Shown piece by piece: positions 11,736 through 25,580 of a stretch of DNA of 64,000 nucleotides. The stretch spans positions 124,921,057-124,985,056 of the forward strand of contig CM075850.1 in assembly GCA_037975125.1 (NCBI GenBank), given 5' to 3'. This DNA is from Latrodectus hesperus. Taxonomy: Eukaryota; Arthropoda; Arachnida; Araneae; Theridiidae. The notes under the pieces were generated by a model. The model was not told the origin of the DNA, did no database searches, and saw nothing but the letters and a program-made list of their open reading frames with translations. Each line of letters starts with the position of its first letter. The first letter of the stretch is position 1. The translations under genes and the position numbers were made by a program.

Positions 11736-12063
11736 TTCCTCTTTTTGTATTGCTGAAAGGGGAAATCCTAATAGCCGGGCACAACGCAACAACAACGTAT
11801 CAAATACAGTCGTATTTTTTGTCGAATAACGGTAATAGATGTTGCTTTTTTGACTACAGCGAATATTTCTGTCTTGGTGGGTATTTGGGAGTTTTCAACT
11901 TTTTTTTCTTTTTCTGCAACAAGCGAATAGGTATTTATTGAAATATTACTGGATCGATTAAAAATTTTTAAATAATTTTCAAGTCACGAGGAAGGGATAT
12001 AGTTTGATTAATAAAAAAGTCATTCTATTTTCAAAGTATAGTAGTTTGATACTAGCCTCTGTC
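11736..12063. other. AT-rich spacer
   Basis: Repeat F traces near 11885 (GGGAGTTTTCAAC); nothing else recognised. Confidence 0.4.
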
Positions 12064-12074
12064 AGGGAACGAGA

Positions 12075-12725
12075 CTAGAAGCTATTCTTTCTGAAGAGGA
12101 TTATGGTGACCTATGGATCTTGTCTGACAGGCGTAGTTCTCTCCACCATCTTAGTAATTGGCTTCTTGTAGGCGACAAGATCAGCAACTCTATCCTGCTT
12201 AAATTAAAACTCATTTCACTTAATCATGATGTTCACTTGCAATGGATACCTTCACATGTGAATCTCCTGTGGGAATGAAATGGCCGATAATCTTGCTAAG
12301 GAGGGTTGCAGGATTTCAAATACTCCCTCTTCCACACTTACTTTTCTGGAGTTATACTCCCGGGAAGAATCAAAAATCTCGGAGGAGTGGAAAACACCCC
12401 CACCCATAATTGGTACAAGGGATCAAAACCGGGTTTGTCCCTTGACCTCCCGTGTGACAGACGTACCCGGACTGTTCTCTCAAGACTTGCTAGCGGTCAT
12501 ATTAAGTGCCTCACTTTCAACGAGGGCAGGAAAACTTTCGTCACCTGCACCAAGTGCCAAAATCATCAGGCTTCTCCTGAGCATCTTTTGGATTGCATGG
12601 GTCTCTCTAGGGAGGATCTCTTTAGCAATCCTCTTTTAGTCTTCGACTTCCTTACAGTCAACGAACTCGTGGATCTAGTCTGACTCCGTCAGACATGGAG
12701 GATAAGCAACAACAACAACAACAAC
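12075..12725 (+). mobile_element. 5'-truncated LINE 3' end: RNase H and C-terminal zinc knuckle, (CAA)n tail
   Basis: The insertion is bounded by the 11-bp duplication AGGGAACGAGA at 12064-12074 and 12726-12736. Across shifting frames it encodes a ribonuclease H segment (LSDRRSSLHHLSNW, then QWIPSHV, then NEMADNLAKEGC), a linker (CDRRTRTVLSRLASGHIKCL) and a C-x2-C-x8-H-x3-C knuckle (CTKCQNHQASPEHLLDC). It ends in VNELVDLV and a stop at about 12681. At least two frameshifts break it. The 3' terminus has a small hairpin (TCTGAC-TCC-GTCAGA), then GATAAG and CAA repeats. These domains are typical of I/Jockey-group LINEs in arachnids. The reverse transcriptase is lost by 5' truncation. Confidence 0.9.
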
Positions 12726-12736
12726 AGGGAACGAGA

Positions 12737-12964
12737 AAAGAGTATTGAGCTTCTTTTTCTGTTTGTTTTTGTGGGGGTGGCTGTTTGAAAGTTTTCTAGG
12801 GATTCCTCTCTCACGACATACGAATGCGGCTTATTTTTTTTATGAAAATTCTTCGCGAGAGGTGATAATATGCGAGGAATACTAAAAAACTTATAATAGT
12901 CTTTAGCTATCAACCTGTCCAGTAAGCGATGTCAAAGAACCTGATGTTATAAGTTAACCTTTTT
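12737..12964. other. Spacer with repeat F remnant
   Basis: GGGGGTGGCTGTTTGAAAG near 12771 and GATTCCTCTCTCACGACA belong to the dispersed repeat F in plus orientation. Confidence 0.4.
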
Positions 12965-13258
12965 TTTTAACAACGGCGGGCACTTGGGTAACCAACCCTT
13001 TGCCACAACAAGGCCGGCAACTGCTACTCATTTGTCATTATTCAGCGACCACCTGTGAACCAAATCACGGAGGCCGGGGGCGAGTAGCGTTACCCACGAC
13101 ATGCCATCATTTATAGGGTGCGCCTCATTCATACATCATCACAAAAGAAAGGACAGAGAAACACAGAGAGAAAGTAACATCCATGCTTGAACAGGGATTC
13201 GAACCTGAGACCCACATCTCAGGAGTTGGGAACGCTAACCACTCAGCCATCGGTCTGC
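12965..13258 (-). repeat. tRNA-derived SINE family D, poly(A)-type tail
   Basis: Read on minus: head GATGGCTGAGTGGTTAGCG with box A, box B GGTTCGAATCCCTG, the body segment ATGATGTATGAATGAGGCG shared with family C, and a distinctive 3' half (CGGCCTTGTTGTGGCAAAGG) before a T-run tail at 12961-12969. The same family is at 37612 and 42783. Confidence 0.85.
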
Positions 13259-13384
13259 ATGTTAAATGAACCGTACAAAGATATATCAACTCAGATGTCG
13301 ACCTCATTATCTAATCATGGCTCAAAACTATATGTTGGTCACAGAATTTCTTTCAAATAATCATACAAAGTGGTAAAATTTAAT

Positions 13385-13919
13385 TCATAGCGAATAACCA
13401 TCATGATTATTTTGCAAATGGAAAAATCTTCCTTCTGTTGATATTCGAGTAACAATTTTGACCTTTCCAAAGACAGTCACAGTGATAGGATTTTTGCAGG
13501 TTGGACTTTCATAAAATCCAACATCCTTTGGTTAATGTAGTTCTGAAGATGAGGTAGGGAAGTGCCAACTCAGTTGTCGATCTTGTGATCGGAGTACAAA
13601 ATAGCTAGGTCATAATTTGTGACAGGTAGAAATAAATTATAGAAATGTGTAGCACATAATAATCCAAATACAGCCACAATACCAAAGATTATGACTAGGG
13701 GGAAATGAAACAACTTACAGAAACTTTCTTTCTATTCCGCTTGTTCGAATCGGTAATGGAGAACATTTTGCGCCGGCGTACAGTGACACCGCAATCAAAC
13801 AATAGAGATGACGACACACCTCTGGCTCTTAAAACAATTTCACACGCCTGAGTTTCAATAACAGAAAGAACCAAAAAATGGCGACTAATGTGCGATAAAA
13901 TAGAATGAAGGTAAAGCAT
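13385..13919 (-). CDS. Candidate two-exon host gene of unknown function
   Basis: Exon 1 (13919-13719, minus) encodes 67 residues starting MLYLHSILSH, including RGVSSSLLFDCGVTVRRRKM and SNKRNRKK, and ends at a strong donor, CT|GTAAGTTG. An in-frame stop lies nine bases before the ATG. After a 193-bp intron, an exon in matching phase (13525-13385) would add 46 residues (ESPTCKNPITVTVFGK near its start) and a stop. Its acceptor CCAAAG is weak. A better acceptor (CTCATCTTCAG, exon from 13542) is also in phase but ends after 21 residues. An initiator-like TCAGTT lies about 30 bases upstream of the ATG. I do not recognise the protein. The support is splice logic and composition only; it could be a pseudogene or chance. 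Confidence 0.33.
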
Positions 13920-14179
13920 GGTATTCTACGAGTTGTGTTGACACAGGTGATGGAACTGAAGTTGCACATGTATTTATCGTTTGTCAGTTACGGATACAGT
14001 TAAGATCATTAATGAGAAGGATGCTTCTGCTCATTAAAAAACCTCTCGATTTTTTAAATTGAAAATTTATTTCTGATTTTTTAATTTTATCCGAAATTAA
14101 ACATAATGTGATTCATAGAGACTTAAATTTTTGTACTTTAAAATAAAATAAAATAACTAAGATAACGTAACTGTCTCAG
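13920..14179. other. Upstream region of the candidate gene
   Basis: On minus, GATAAATAC near 13975 and TCAGTT near 13951 could be core promoter words, but their spacing (about 21 bases) is shorter than usual. Confidence 0.2.
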
Positions 14180-14935
14180 ATTCAACATAGGCACATCACT
14201 TCTTCTTAGGTGGCAATTATTAATGTGCTAATTAATCATTAAATTTCTAGTTTACTCAGATTTATCAGTGATATATCATTCGATTTTAGTAGCGATTATT
14301 AATTTTCCAATTAATGATGACTCAGATTTAATAGTGACTCGTTACTTTGCTTTCAAGTAGCAGTTATTAATTAGTCAATTGATTAATTATGTTCCAAAAT
14401 TAGTCAGATTCAAAACTGACACGTTACTTTTAAGTACAAGTTATTTTTCCAATAAATTACTAATGCTCCAAGTTTAGTCGGATTCAACAGTGACACGTAA
14501 TTTACTTTGAAGTTGCAGTTATTAATTAGCAAATTAATTATTAATGCTCCAAAATTAAATTCAACAGTGACACGTTACTTTGCTTTTAAGTAGCAGTTAT
14601 TAATTAGTCAATTGGATTAATTATGTTCCAAAATTAGTCAGATTCAAAAATGACACGTTACTTTTAAGTACAAGTTCTTTTTCCAATAAATTACTAATGC
14701 TCTAAGTTTAGTCGGATTCAACAGTGACACGTAATTTACTTTCAAGTTTCAGTTATTAATTAGCCAATTAATTATTAATGCTCCAAAATTAGTTTAATTC
14801 AGCACACGTTACAGTGACAGGTTACTTCGACTTTAACTAGAAGTTAGTGATTTCTCAATTTATTATTAATTCTCGAAGTTTAATCAGATTCAACAATGAT
14901 ACATCTCACTTCGCTTTTAATAGAAATAAATTCAA
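14180..14935. repeat. Higher-order tandem repeat, three monomers of about 78 bp per 234 bp
   Basis: The word TGACACGT(T/A)A recurs at 14335 (variant TGACTC), 14417, 14491, 14568, 14651 and 14725. First and fourth, second and fifth, and third and sixth match best, at 233-234 bp spacing. Monomer types differ after the word: CTTTGCTTTCAAG, CTTTTAAGTACAAG and ATTTACTTT. More divergent monomers flank both sides. Confidence 0.88.
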
Positions 14936-16540
<1,605 letters not shown>

Positions 16541-16789
16541 TTATACTTTTTGCTATATGGCATCATTTGAAGTTGATAAAATATAAAATGTCGATGAATG
16601 ACATCAATTATAGCAAAAAAATGCTATATTACTCGATGTAATAGTTAAAAACAAAAGTTTATTATAGAAAAATTGATTTCATAACAGAATAAAAAAAGCG
16701 AGAGTAGTTTAAAAAAATAATATTTGTCACATATATTTAAAAAAAATAGAGCAACTGAGAGAGTTAAATTGCAGGAAAACATCGGGAAA

Positions 16790-17110
16790 ATCCGGTTTTC
16801 CCTTTTGGCGACTAAACATTCTCATTTAATTTTCATCCATGCTGTGTGTGCAAATGTCATTATAAAATACATTTGCGGACGCCATTTTCTTCAAACACCC
16901 CCGTTCCTCTGCGAGGGAGAATGGAAAATGGGGGAGGACCCCTTATATAAGGTAAAAGTAAGCCAAATTCGATCTTTCTGTTTCCCTTCCTCCCTTTTAA
17001 TCATTTACCGTTTGCACCACGTGAGGCTCTCGGATTTACCCTTCATTCGACCTTACCGTCGCCATGGAAACCGAATCGACCGTGTCCCGACGCTTATATA
17101 GATTCTGTTC
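16790..17110. promoter_or_regulatory. GC-richer, non-repeat island with an X-box-like site
   Basis: In AT-rich surroundings this stretch has several GC-rich words. They include TTATATAAGG near 16944, CACGTG (an E-box) at about 17019, and an imperfect palindrome at 17058-17071 that reads GTTTCCATGGCGAC on the minus strand, matching the RFX-factor X-box consensus RYYNYYATRRNRAC. Promoter or enhancer function is an inference, and no adjacent exon was found. Confidence 0.3.
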
Positions 17111-19226
17111 TGCAATATCTTGTTTGCTTTGCGCCCATTTATTTTATTTATTTATTTGACGATGTAGTTATTGTTATTTCCTCCCCAATTTTTTTTCCGG
17201 TCGATCGTTTTCTTTTTTTCCCGATTCCACTGTTTTTGAAGTTTTATGAAGTTTCGCTTATTGCTCTATGATGATTCGTTATTACGGAAAGATTTGTTTA
17301 GTCGGTATGTCGCCTCGCGCTGATGTAATTGTTTTTTTTAATAACACGAGTCGTTAAAAAAATAAGGAGGGTTATAGATTTTGAAATATGCGATAAATCA
17401 CGCGATATTTATTTTATGATTAATAACATAAAAACTTCATTAGAAAACCTTAAGTTATGTCTTCATATCTATAAAAATAAAAACTTTATTCTATTATTCG
17501 GCTTAATTTTTGTTTAGAAATGATTTGAAAAATCGGCACTGAACGGACAAGAGCTTATATGACGATGTCGGTCTGAGGTTTCATTATAGGTCTCGGATTT
17601 AAAGTAAAAGTTGTTTTAATTAAAAATTGTGATTTTAGCTTCTGTAATTAATTTAGTGCATAGTTAATGATGGTTTGAACTCCTTTTAAAGCTGTTAGAC
17701 GCGCGATGAAATTTAAGTGAAGTGACATCCTCTACCGGAATTTTTGCGGCTTCAAGAACGAAGCATTTTATTTTCTTTCTTCTGAAATTGTGATCCATGC
17801 GTAATTTCCAGGACCATATTCAGGACAAACGGATCTTCTAGCATTTCCATCCTACTTTCCCCAATGTAATTAAAAAACAAATAATATAAGGATTATTCGA
17901 TATTTTTTTTTCCATTTGCGAAAAAAGTATTATTTTGTCATTCAGTACGTGTTTCCACCTTTCCCAGTATATCACTGCTCGGAAATGCATTGGCACGCGA
18001 ATAAAGAGACCCGACTTCAATATTTATTCATTTTATGAATAAAGATAAACTCAACCTTCAGCAATTTATCTTTTTTGATTTTTGCTGATTTGTGCACGAG
18101 ATTTTATTTTGCGAAAAGCTAATTAATAATGCGTTATATTTTCATATCCCTCTTTTCTTTGAAAACTATGTTCACATTTTTTACTGGAAGCTGCAGCCTA
18201 AGAAAGCTAGTAGCCCGCTCACTAGTCCTATTAAAAAAATAATAAATAAAATAAAACTGAAGCAGAGTCCTTTTTTGCGCCACAAAAGCCAACCAACCAA
18301 TTAGTCTCATAAAAATTAATCATAAATTTTTTTTTATATTAAAAACACATTTTGAATGTTTAGTCAAATATTATTTGTTAAAAGTTATCAAATTATCCTA
18401 AGGGCAGCCGGACATCAGAAGATGAAAAATATTAAATTAAAACGACAGAATTAAAGTAATGTTATGTACAAATAATATTTTGTTTTAAAGGTAATAAACT
18501 TTAGGTAAAATATATCTTATCCCCATTCCTTATGAATTCATCTCCTCAGCTTCAAACTCATTACTCCTCATTAATTCCCCGTAAATTGCTTTGTTTTCCT
18601 AAAGTTTTTGGTTTTTGATTTTCACTGACATATTTAAGCAATCTTTTTTTAAAAAAAATTAGAAATATATGTATTGCTGGAGACAAATTTCAAGCAAATC
18701 GATGAAGAAGTACTATTACGAAATATGGATATATTTTGGACATTTTCGAATCACAACGAGTCGCAAAATGTACCATTTTAAGCAAAACCAAATATTTTAT
18801 TAACCGGAAACTATGGAGATACGCTTTAATCTCGCACTGAAAATCACACCGCAATTATTTTGAACAAAAAAGAAAACATTCAAAAGGAATTCAGCCTGAT
18901 TAAGCTTGACCGTCCTTTGACCCTGCACAAACTGTAATATAAAGCTAGCTGTGTGTGAAAAAGAAAAGAATAACTCATTTGAACATTTTGATAACAGTAA
19001 ATCACTCATTTTCCTTTATAACTCATTGCTCAAGCAAGCAGGTTATTAAAGGCAAGACTTATCCAAACTATCAGCGATTCCATTACCTTTCAGCCCAACG
19101 AGGAAGAGGATCCACTGAAACTTTATTGTGTGCTCACCAGAAACCGAGGACAAGAACAAACATATTTAGGCTTGTCACATCCCCTACAGTCGTTGACAGG
19201 CAGATAAAATGCATATGTCCTTGAAG
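17111..19226. other. AT-rich single-copy-like DNA
   Basis: No element recognised. One short open frame at 19022-19207 reads [19 protein letters not shown] in part, lacks a start codon and is unrecognised. Confidence 0.45.
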
Positions 19227-19227
19227 A

Positions 19228-19877
<650 letters not shown>

Positions 19878-19878
19878 A

Positions 19879-19967
<89 letters not shown>
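19878..19967. repeat. (AT)n microsatellite next to a Tc1 end
   Basis: About 90 bp of TA with one TACA interruption; its right end is the TA target of the Tc1 element at 19968. Confidence 0.96.
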
Positions 19968-19970
<3 letters not shown>

Positions 19971-21346
19971 CCACTGCTGGCCACCCAAATTGAAACAAGA
20001 AAAACAAGAGATATCTCAACAAAATTTATTTTGTAGACCAAAAGAATCAAACCAAAAGTATTTGACCAAAAGTATCAAATGATGTAATTCATAGACTTCT
20101 GTGAAGTGTGGTTCCTGCCAAAATCAGTAGCCAGAGTAGCCGTCATTGTTGGAGATCACCGTTGCCACACGCCTCGGCATTGATTCAAAGAGACTCTGGA
20201 TGTATTATTGGGATACAGCAGATCAAGCAGCTTCCACACGCTGCCATAGTTGATCTGGTGTGGAAGCTGGGGATGTAATCCGAGTCAATAGTCGAGCAAC
20301 CGTGGACCACATGTTTTCTATCGGCGAAAGATATGGAGAGTATGCCGTCCAGGGAAGCAATTCAATCTGGTGTTTGACGAAGAACCCTTGTACAATGCGT
20401 GCCACGTGTAGTTGCGCATTATCCTGTTGAAATAAGGCTGTGGGCAACCCCTGAATGTAAGGAAGGAAAACTAGTTCCAACACATCGGAGATGTAGCGAT
20501 GGCTGTTTAAAGTACTTTTAATGCGTACTAGAAGAGTGTGAGAGTGATATACAATACCGCCGCTTACCATAATACCCAGTGCAGGACCAGTATGGCGGTG
20601 CATAACGCAGCTGTTCAGTGTCCTCTCTGCAGACTCAAATGCGACCATCATGGTGCTGCATTCAGAAGCGTGACTTGTCAGTTAAGGCAATTATTCATTC
20701 CATTCAGCCGTCCACACCCTTCTTTCATCGCATCATTCGCAGCGGTGACGTCTGTGGTTCTGCTTGAAGCAACGGACATCTTGCGGACCCGTTATTCTAC
20801 TGTAAACGGCGTCGAATGTTACGCGCAGACACTGGATGATGCATTACAGTCTGACTGTGCTGTGCTATGGTTCGCGATGTGGCTGAGCGATCCGTCACTG
20901 ACATGCGCACAATATGCCTGTCATCACGTGAAGTGGTGCACAGAGGTGGATGCACACGCACACGTCGGTCCATCGTACGATTACGTATCCGCATTACAGT
21001 TGTTTGATTTCATCCAACACGACTACCCATTTTCCTGAAAGATAATCCACAATCTCGGTAAGCCACTATCCTTTCTCTGTCAAACTCGGATACTTGATCA
21101 AAAAATGGTCGCTATTTTCTACAAAACGTAATTGATTTATTTTTTGAAAAAAAAAAAACACAAATCGCGAAATTTAAATGGTCGAAATCTCCAAGCCTTA
21201 AATAGCGCTTTGAAGTGGCGACACAGGCGTGCGTGATGGTGTAGCGCGTGCGTCAGCGCTGAAATTCTAATCATTTGCATACCTCAACCCCGCTAATACA
21301 TGTCGTAAATTCCTTTAAAGTGTTGCATTTACGGCGGCCAGAAGTG
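19968..21346 (-). mobile_element. Tc1-like transposon, nearly full length, broken transposase
   Basis: The ends mirror each other (left CACCCACTGCTGGCCACC; right, read on minus, CACTTCTGGCCGCC) and are flanked by TA, giving 1379 bp. The minus strand encodes a transposase in pieces: an HTH region (TTSRDDRHIVRMSVTDRSA, 20994-20797), a decayed block with TDKSRF in place of TDESRF near 20680, then a long intact block at 20651-20223. That block holds FQQDNAQLHVARIV and SPYLSPIENMW, with 34 residues between D and E, the Tc1 DD34E spacing. SP(D)LSPIE has D changed to Y. Stops follow WQRVEAA, and the C-terminal SMPRRVATVISNN is readable near 20160. The element is dead. Confidence 0.92.
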
Positions 21347-21348
21347 TA

Positions 21349-22815
21349 TTTACAATATAGCGTATTCTCTTCGCTTAACCTGAGTTAGTAGCTGAATTGT
21401 TAGTGACTGGGCAGATCGTGATTTCGATTCTCATTTTAGGCATGGATATTTGCAGTGATCTGAAATCCACTTTAAATCACAATCCAATAAAAAATTCATC
21501 GCAGAGCAGAACAACAAAACAAGCCTTTTTCAGAGTGTTATCTTTTAATGCCAGTTACGTTAATTTGTATTTGTTTTTTAAAGTATACATTTTTCCATCC
21601 AAAAAGCATATTTTGTGCCAAGAACAGAGAATTATTCTATAAAAAAATATTTAGATACTTTTAATGAAAAATCGGGTCATGCTTATTAGTAATTCCGTTG
21701 AAAATACAGATTTTATTCTCATTGATGCATTATTTTTATTTTTTTTTATATAAATTTAAATATTACATAAATAAAAACACGCGGTTAGATGAGATTGTCA
21801 ATTTATACATGCCCCCAAGTTTATCGGAAAATTGATTCTAAATTTAGAAATTAAGTTTCTCGGTCAATTTCTATCGTACAAGAAACAAAGTACTAAAATA
21901 ACATAAAGAAGAATAAATTTTATTACTAATAAATATAGGGTCTAGGGAACTACGTAAAAATTTTGATTTAGTAAATATTAAAAATGAAATTTTTTAAAAA
22001 AATACACATTGTTTTTTCCTTCAAGTTATTTTCTCAAACAGAAAGTTTGTCAGTGGTAAAAAGATGCAAAAAATAAAGTCTATACCAAAATTCATTTCAC
22101 TTGTTATTATTATAACATCTGCTTGTTGTTATATCATGTTTTTATCATTTAATTGAAGTCTTAAATATAATTTTAAGATATGAGAATAATTAATGAATTC
22201 GCTTTACTTTTTGAAATATAAATATATTTGCTTTTTCCTTCTATTAAATTTGTGACATTTCACTTTACACATAATCTGGAAATATGTTCGATTTATTTGC
22301 TTGTCGTTCTGCGGCCACATTTTCCATTCTATAGCTAATTCACCTGAATCTGCGAGTTTTAATGAATCCCGAACATCCTGAGGTGGGAATCGAACTCATG
22401 ACATGTTGAACTGAGAACTAGAAGTTATAAAAGGGCTGAGTGGTAGTTACTGGGAGTAATTCCAATGACTTCAGATGAATGTTGTGTGCTCCTGTTTTCT
22501 GATACATATCTGTCGGTGTGTGCTCAAGAATTTTCTAAATTTTCTTCCTTGTGGATACGACCTACTATACATGGAAAGTTCTCCCACAATGCAACACGTC
22601 GTTGATGTAATCATACAACATGGTTAAGTATAGGACTTCGCTGTTTAAAGTTAAAAGTTTCGAGTTCGATCTTAAGCACTATAGAATAACGAGAAGTCGG
22701 TGTTGCTTTTCTACAAGCGTTTCAATCTGGGTGCTTCCTCAGGAAATTTCAGGGTTTCCTCCTTTGCAATAAGCGAATGCATCCCCCTGTCTGTACAAAT
22801 AATATAAATCGCGGT
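21349..22815. other. AT-rich spacer with degenerate SINE A traces
   Basis: A plus-strand family A remnant lies at about 21381-21490 (GAAATCCACTTTAAATC), and a minus-strand remnant at about 22376-22440 (GGTGGGAATCGAACTCATG). A tRNA-like GAGTTCGATCTTAAG lies near 22661, and repeat F traces near 22500 and 22740. Confidence 0.5.
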
Positions 22816-22816
22816 G

Positions 22817-22968
22817 GGTTTGGTTTTGGCTCAACGGTCAGTTTTACTAGGACATATAGGTTTAAAGTGTATTCCGAACTATTATAAACAAAAGTGCCTA
22901 TGGTGAGAATCGAACCCATGAACTGTTGAACCAAAGGCTACAGCGCTAACTATTCGGTTATCAGCTCT
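22817..22968 (-). repeat. SINE family A copy, decayed
   Basis: GGCTCAACGGTCAG, GGTTTAAAGTGTATTCCGAA and GAGAATCGAACCCATGAAC align with the minus orientation of the 4698 copy. A 6-bp TAAATC at both ends may be a TSD. Confidence 0.75.
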
Positions 22969-23120
22969 AAATCAAGGTGAATGTTGAGAAATTTTCTCAA
23001 AATAAATTTTATCTGTTAATATTGTTACAAATTTATAAATAATGATTATATTTGTCTTAAAATATCTCAGACAGATCGAAAATTCTCACATCTTTTGCAA
23101 AAATTGCGGTATTTAGACGT

Positions 23121-23626
23121 GTTGTAGTTTAAAAGCGGATTTCCTAATAATTTGGCGACTTGGCGACAGTTGGCGAAATTCTTGGCGACTTGGCGACGGT
23201 TGGCGAGATTCTTGGCGACTTGGCGAGAAATCGATACTTCTGGAAACATCCATCACCTAAGCTCTAGGACCAATATTTTTCGAGATAGCCTAGAAGCTTC
23301 CAGAACCTTGGCGAAATTGGTAGATTTCTCCGCCAAGTCAGGTATAAATACCGCAGCCCGACATGGAAGAGTCAGTTTTGTGAAGATAGTCAGTTAGTGA
23401 AGACGATTAGTTGTGACTGCTAGTTGTTCTCTGTCTGAGGTATTTGAGACCTGTGATTAGAAGCTGTTTCTTATTGTATCTGACGAATTGTAGCTGTATA
23501 ATTGTGATTGTTACAGCGGGAATTTCGTTTATCTAGTGAGATTTTTTTACGAATAAAAGTCTTGTGTTCATTAAGTGGTTGCTTTATTCAACTCTCAATC
23601 GGCACAAACCCGTGAAGCTCGGTACA
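23121..23626 (+). mobile_element. Probable solo LTR of an LTR retrotransposon
   Basis: The segment starts TGTTGTAG and ends GGTACA (a TG...CA pattern) and has the order expected of a promoter-bearing LTR. Subrepeats of about 30 bp built on TTGGCGACTTGGCGA lie at 23155-23225, a TATA box TATAAATA at 23343-23350, and a polyadenylation signal AATAAA at 23552-23557, followed by a GT-rich stretch (TCTTGTGTTCATTAAGTGG). No internal gag-pol or second LTR is seen, hence a solo LTR. No clear TSD was found, so the ends are approximate. A host promoter-like sequence is the alternative. Confidence 0.55.
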
Positions 23627-24534
23627 ATATGTTTGCTGCATTATCGCTTCCTGTAGTTCTTAAGATTCAAATCCTTAAAATGGTTAATGTTAATGACTCT
23701 GTAACCCTCTAGTTAATGATTGTGCTTTTTATTCAAGGCATAATTCTTAATTTTTTTTAATATTTACTGAATATTTTGTTGCAGTTTTTAGATAACTGTG
23801 ATCATGTATTTTCATTGTTAACTTGGGAAAAAATGTTTATTATAAATACGTATTAAAAAAGACTAACCGATATTCCCAGACAGTATTTCGTCACGTTTCA
23901 TTGCGACATTTTGCTCTCAGACTGCTCGCTGTTGCAATAAGGGCAGACACACTCCGATCTTTATTTTGACTGTTTGATTGTGCACTCATTTGAAACTATA
24001 TTACAGAATTCTTGGTGAAAGAATCCCACTTATATTTAAAAGAATAGAAGTTTTAAGTAAATTATATATTCTGAGAAATATTTATTTGTGTGAGAAACTC
24101 ACAAAAAACAGATGAAAATGGAATATTATTTTTTGTCTTTTAATGTGTTAGGTGATTAATTACCAAAATGCTCAATAATTTAAAGAAATTAACATTATTT
24201 TAAATCATTCGTTAAATTTAAATTTCAAATGGATTTTAAGTTTTAATTAAATTTCACTTTATTTTATACGGACATTCGTTTTAATTAGATTCCAAACCTA
24301 CGAGCATTAGTTTAAATTAGTTTCCAAAACTTTTGACATCTGTGATACGATCATTTCACTATTTTCTATTATTGCAGCTAATAAATCAAGCATTTTGTCA
24401 TTAAAAAGTAAAATCCCAAAAATTTCTTTAAAAAATTAATTGAGAGTTTTAGAATTTCTAAAAATTATTATACTTTTTTTATTGCTGTGTACCTCCAGCT
24501 GTTTATTTCTGTAAATAGAAAAACACGTATAGTT
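23627..24534. other. AT-rich spacer
   Basis: Nothing recognisable. Confidence 0.5.
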
Positions 24535-25580
24535 ATGGCCGCATAACCGCATAGTTATGGCACAAAGGAAGCATTTGGATGATGTTTTGCGTGGTAGAAT
24601 GAATTATCAGCCGTCTGGAATGTGGACGCACCCAGCTGGAAGTATCCGAAGAACTTGGAATCGCCCAGAGTGTCATCTCCAGGCTTTGGCGACGGTTCCA
24701 AGATGATGGTAATGGGAGTAGACGTTGCAGCACAGGTCACCCCCTAGTTACAACGCCGAATGAGGACCGGTATTTGGCAGTTACTGCCAAAACAAACAGA
24801 CGGAGCACAGCATCAAACCTGTCTCGTCAGCTCTCTTCAGCTACCGGTATGACAGTTTCAAGTGAGGCCGTTACAGACGCTTAGGGCACATTAGTCTATA
24901 TGCTCGTAAGCCTGTCAGATGTGTTCCACTTACCGCAATTCACTGTCGCCTGTGGTTAGCCTGGAGTAGAGAGCATGCATTGTGGAAACCATAACAGTGG
25001 TCTTGTGTGATGTTTTCCGACTAGTCAAGGTTTAACTTTCAGTCTGAATCTCGCCGGATTTTCATTTGGAGATGGCCAGGTACCCCTTACAACCAAGAAA
25101 ACACAACTGAACGACACAGTTACGGTGGTGCAGGATTGCTCGTTTGGGGAGGAATAATTCTGGTTTCCAGACCTAACCTGCATGTTCAGAATGTGACGAT
25201 GACAGGCCACATTTACCAGGATGTCATTCAAGAACAACATCCACATTTGTTTCGGAGCGCCAATGTTGCAGAATTTCTGCTTAGGGGTGACATCGCCCGT
25301 CTTCACCGTGCAAACATTGTAGACGAATGTCTTCAATCGGAGGATATCAATCGTATGGACTGGTTGGTTTACTCACCGGACTTGAATCCAATGGAGCATG
25401 TGTGGGACATGCTTGGCAGACAAATTGCAGCCCGTCAATCCCCTCCAACACCGAAACTTCGAAGAGCATTAGTTGATGTGGGTGGTGTAATATTCCCCAA
25501 GTTCAGATCGATAATTTGATACTCAGCATGCCTAGGCGTTGTATGGCCTGTATTGCATCGTCTGGGAGGCATACCCTGTA
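24535..25580 (+). mobile_element. Tc1-like transposase relic
   Basis: Broken frames encode, in order: a helix-turn-helix (ECGRTQLEVSEELGIAQSVI, then SRLWRRFQDDGN near 24620-24715), ISLYARKPVRCVPL near 24900, MFSD*SRF near 25015 (first D kept, E lost to a stop), and LVWGGIILVSRPNL. Then come GDIARLHRANIVDE and SPDLNPMEHVWDM, with 34 residues between D and E. Stops and frameshifts rule out activity. Terminal inverted repeats were not found. It belongs to the same broad DD34E group as the relics at 48455 and 52179. Confidence 0.88.

Noticed and set aside
19022..19207. An exon with [19 protein letters not shown]
   Set aside because: No start codon, no convincing splice pair and no recognised family; kept only as a remark.
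20538..21038. A 166-residue plus-strand protein
   Set aside because: Antisense of the Tc1 transposase.
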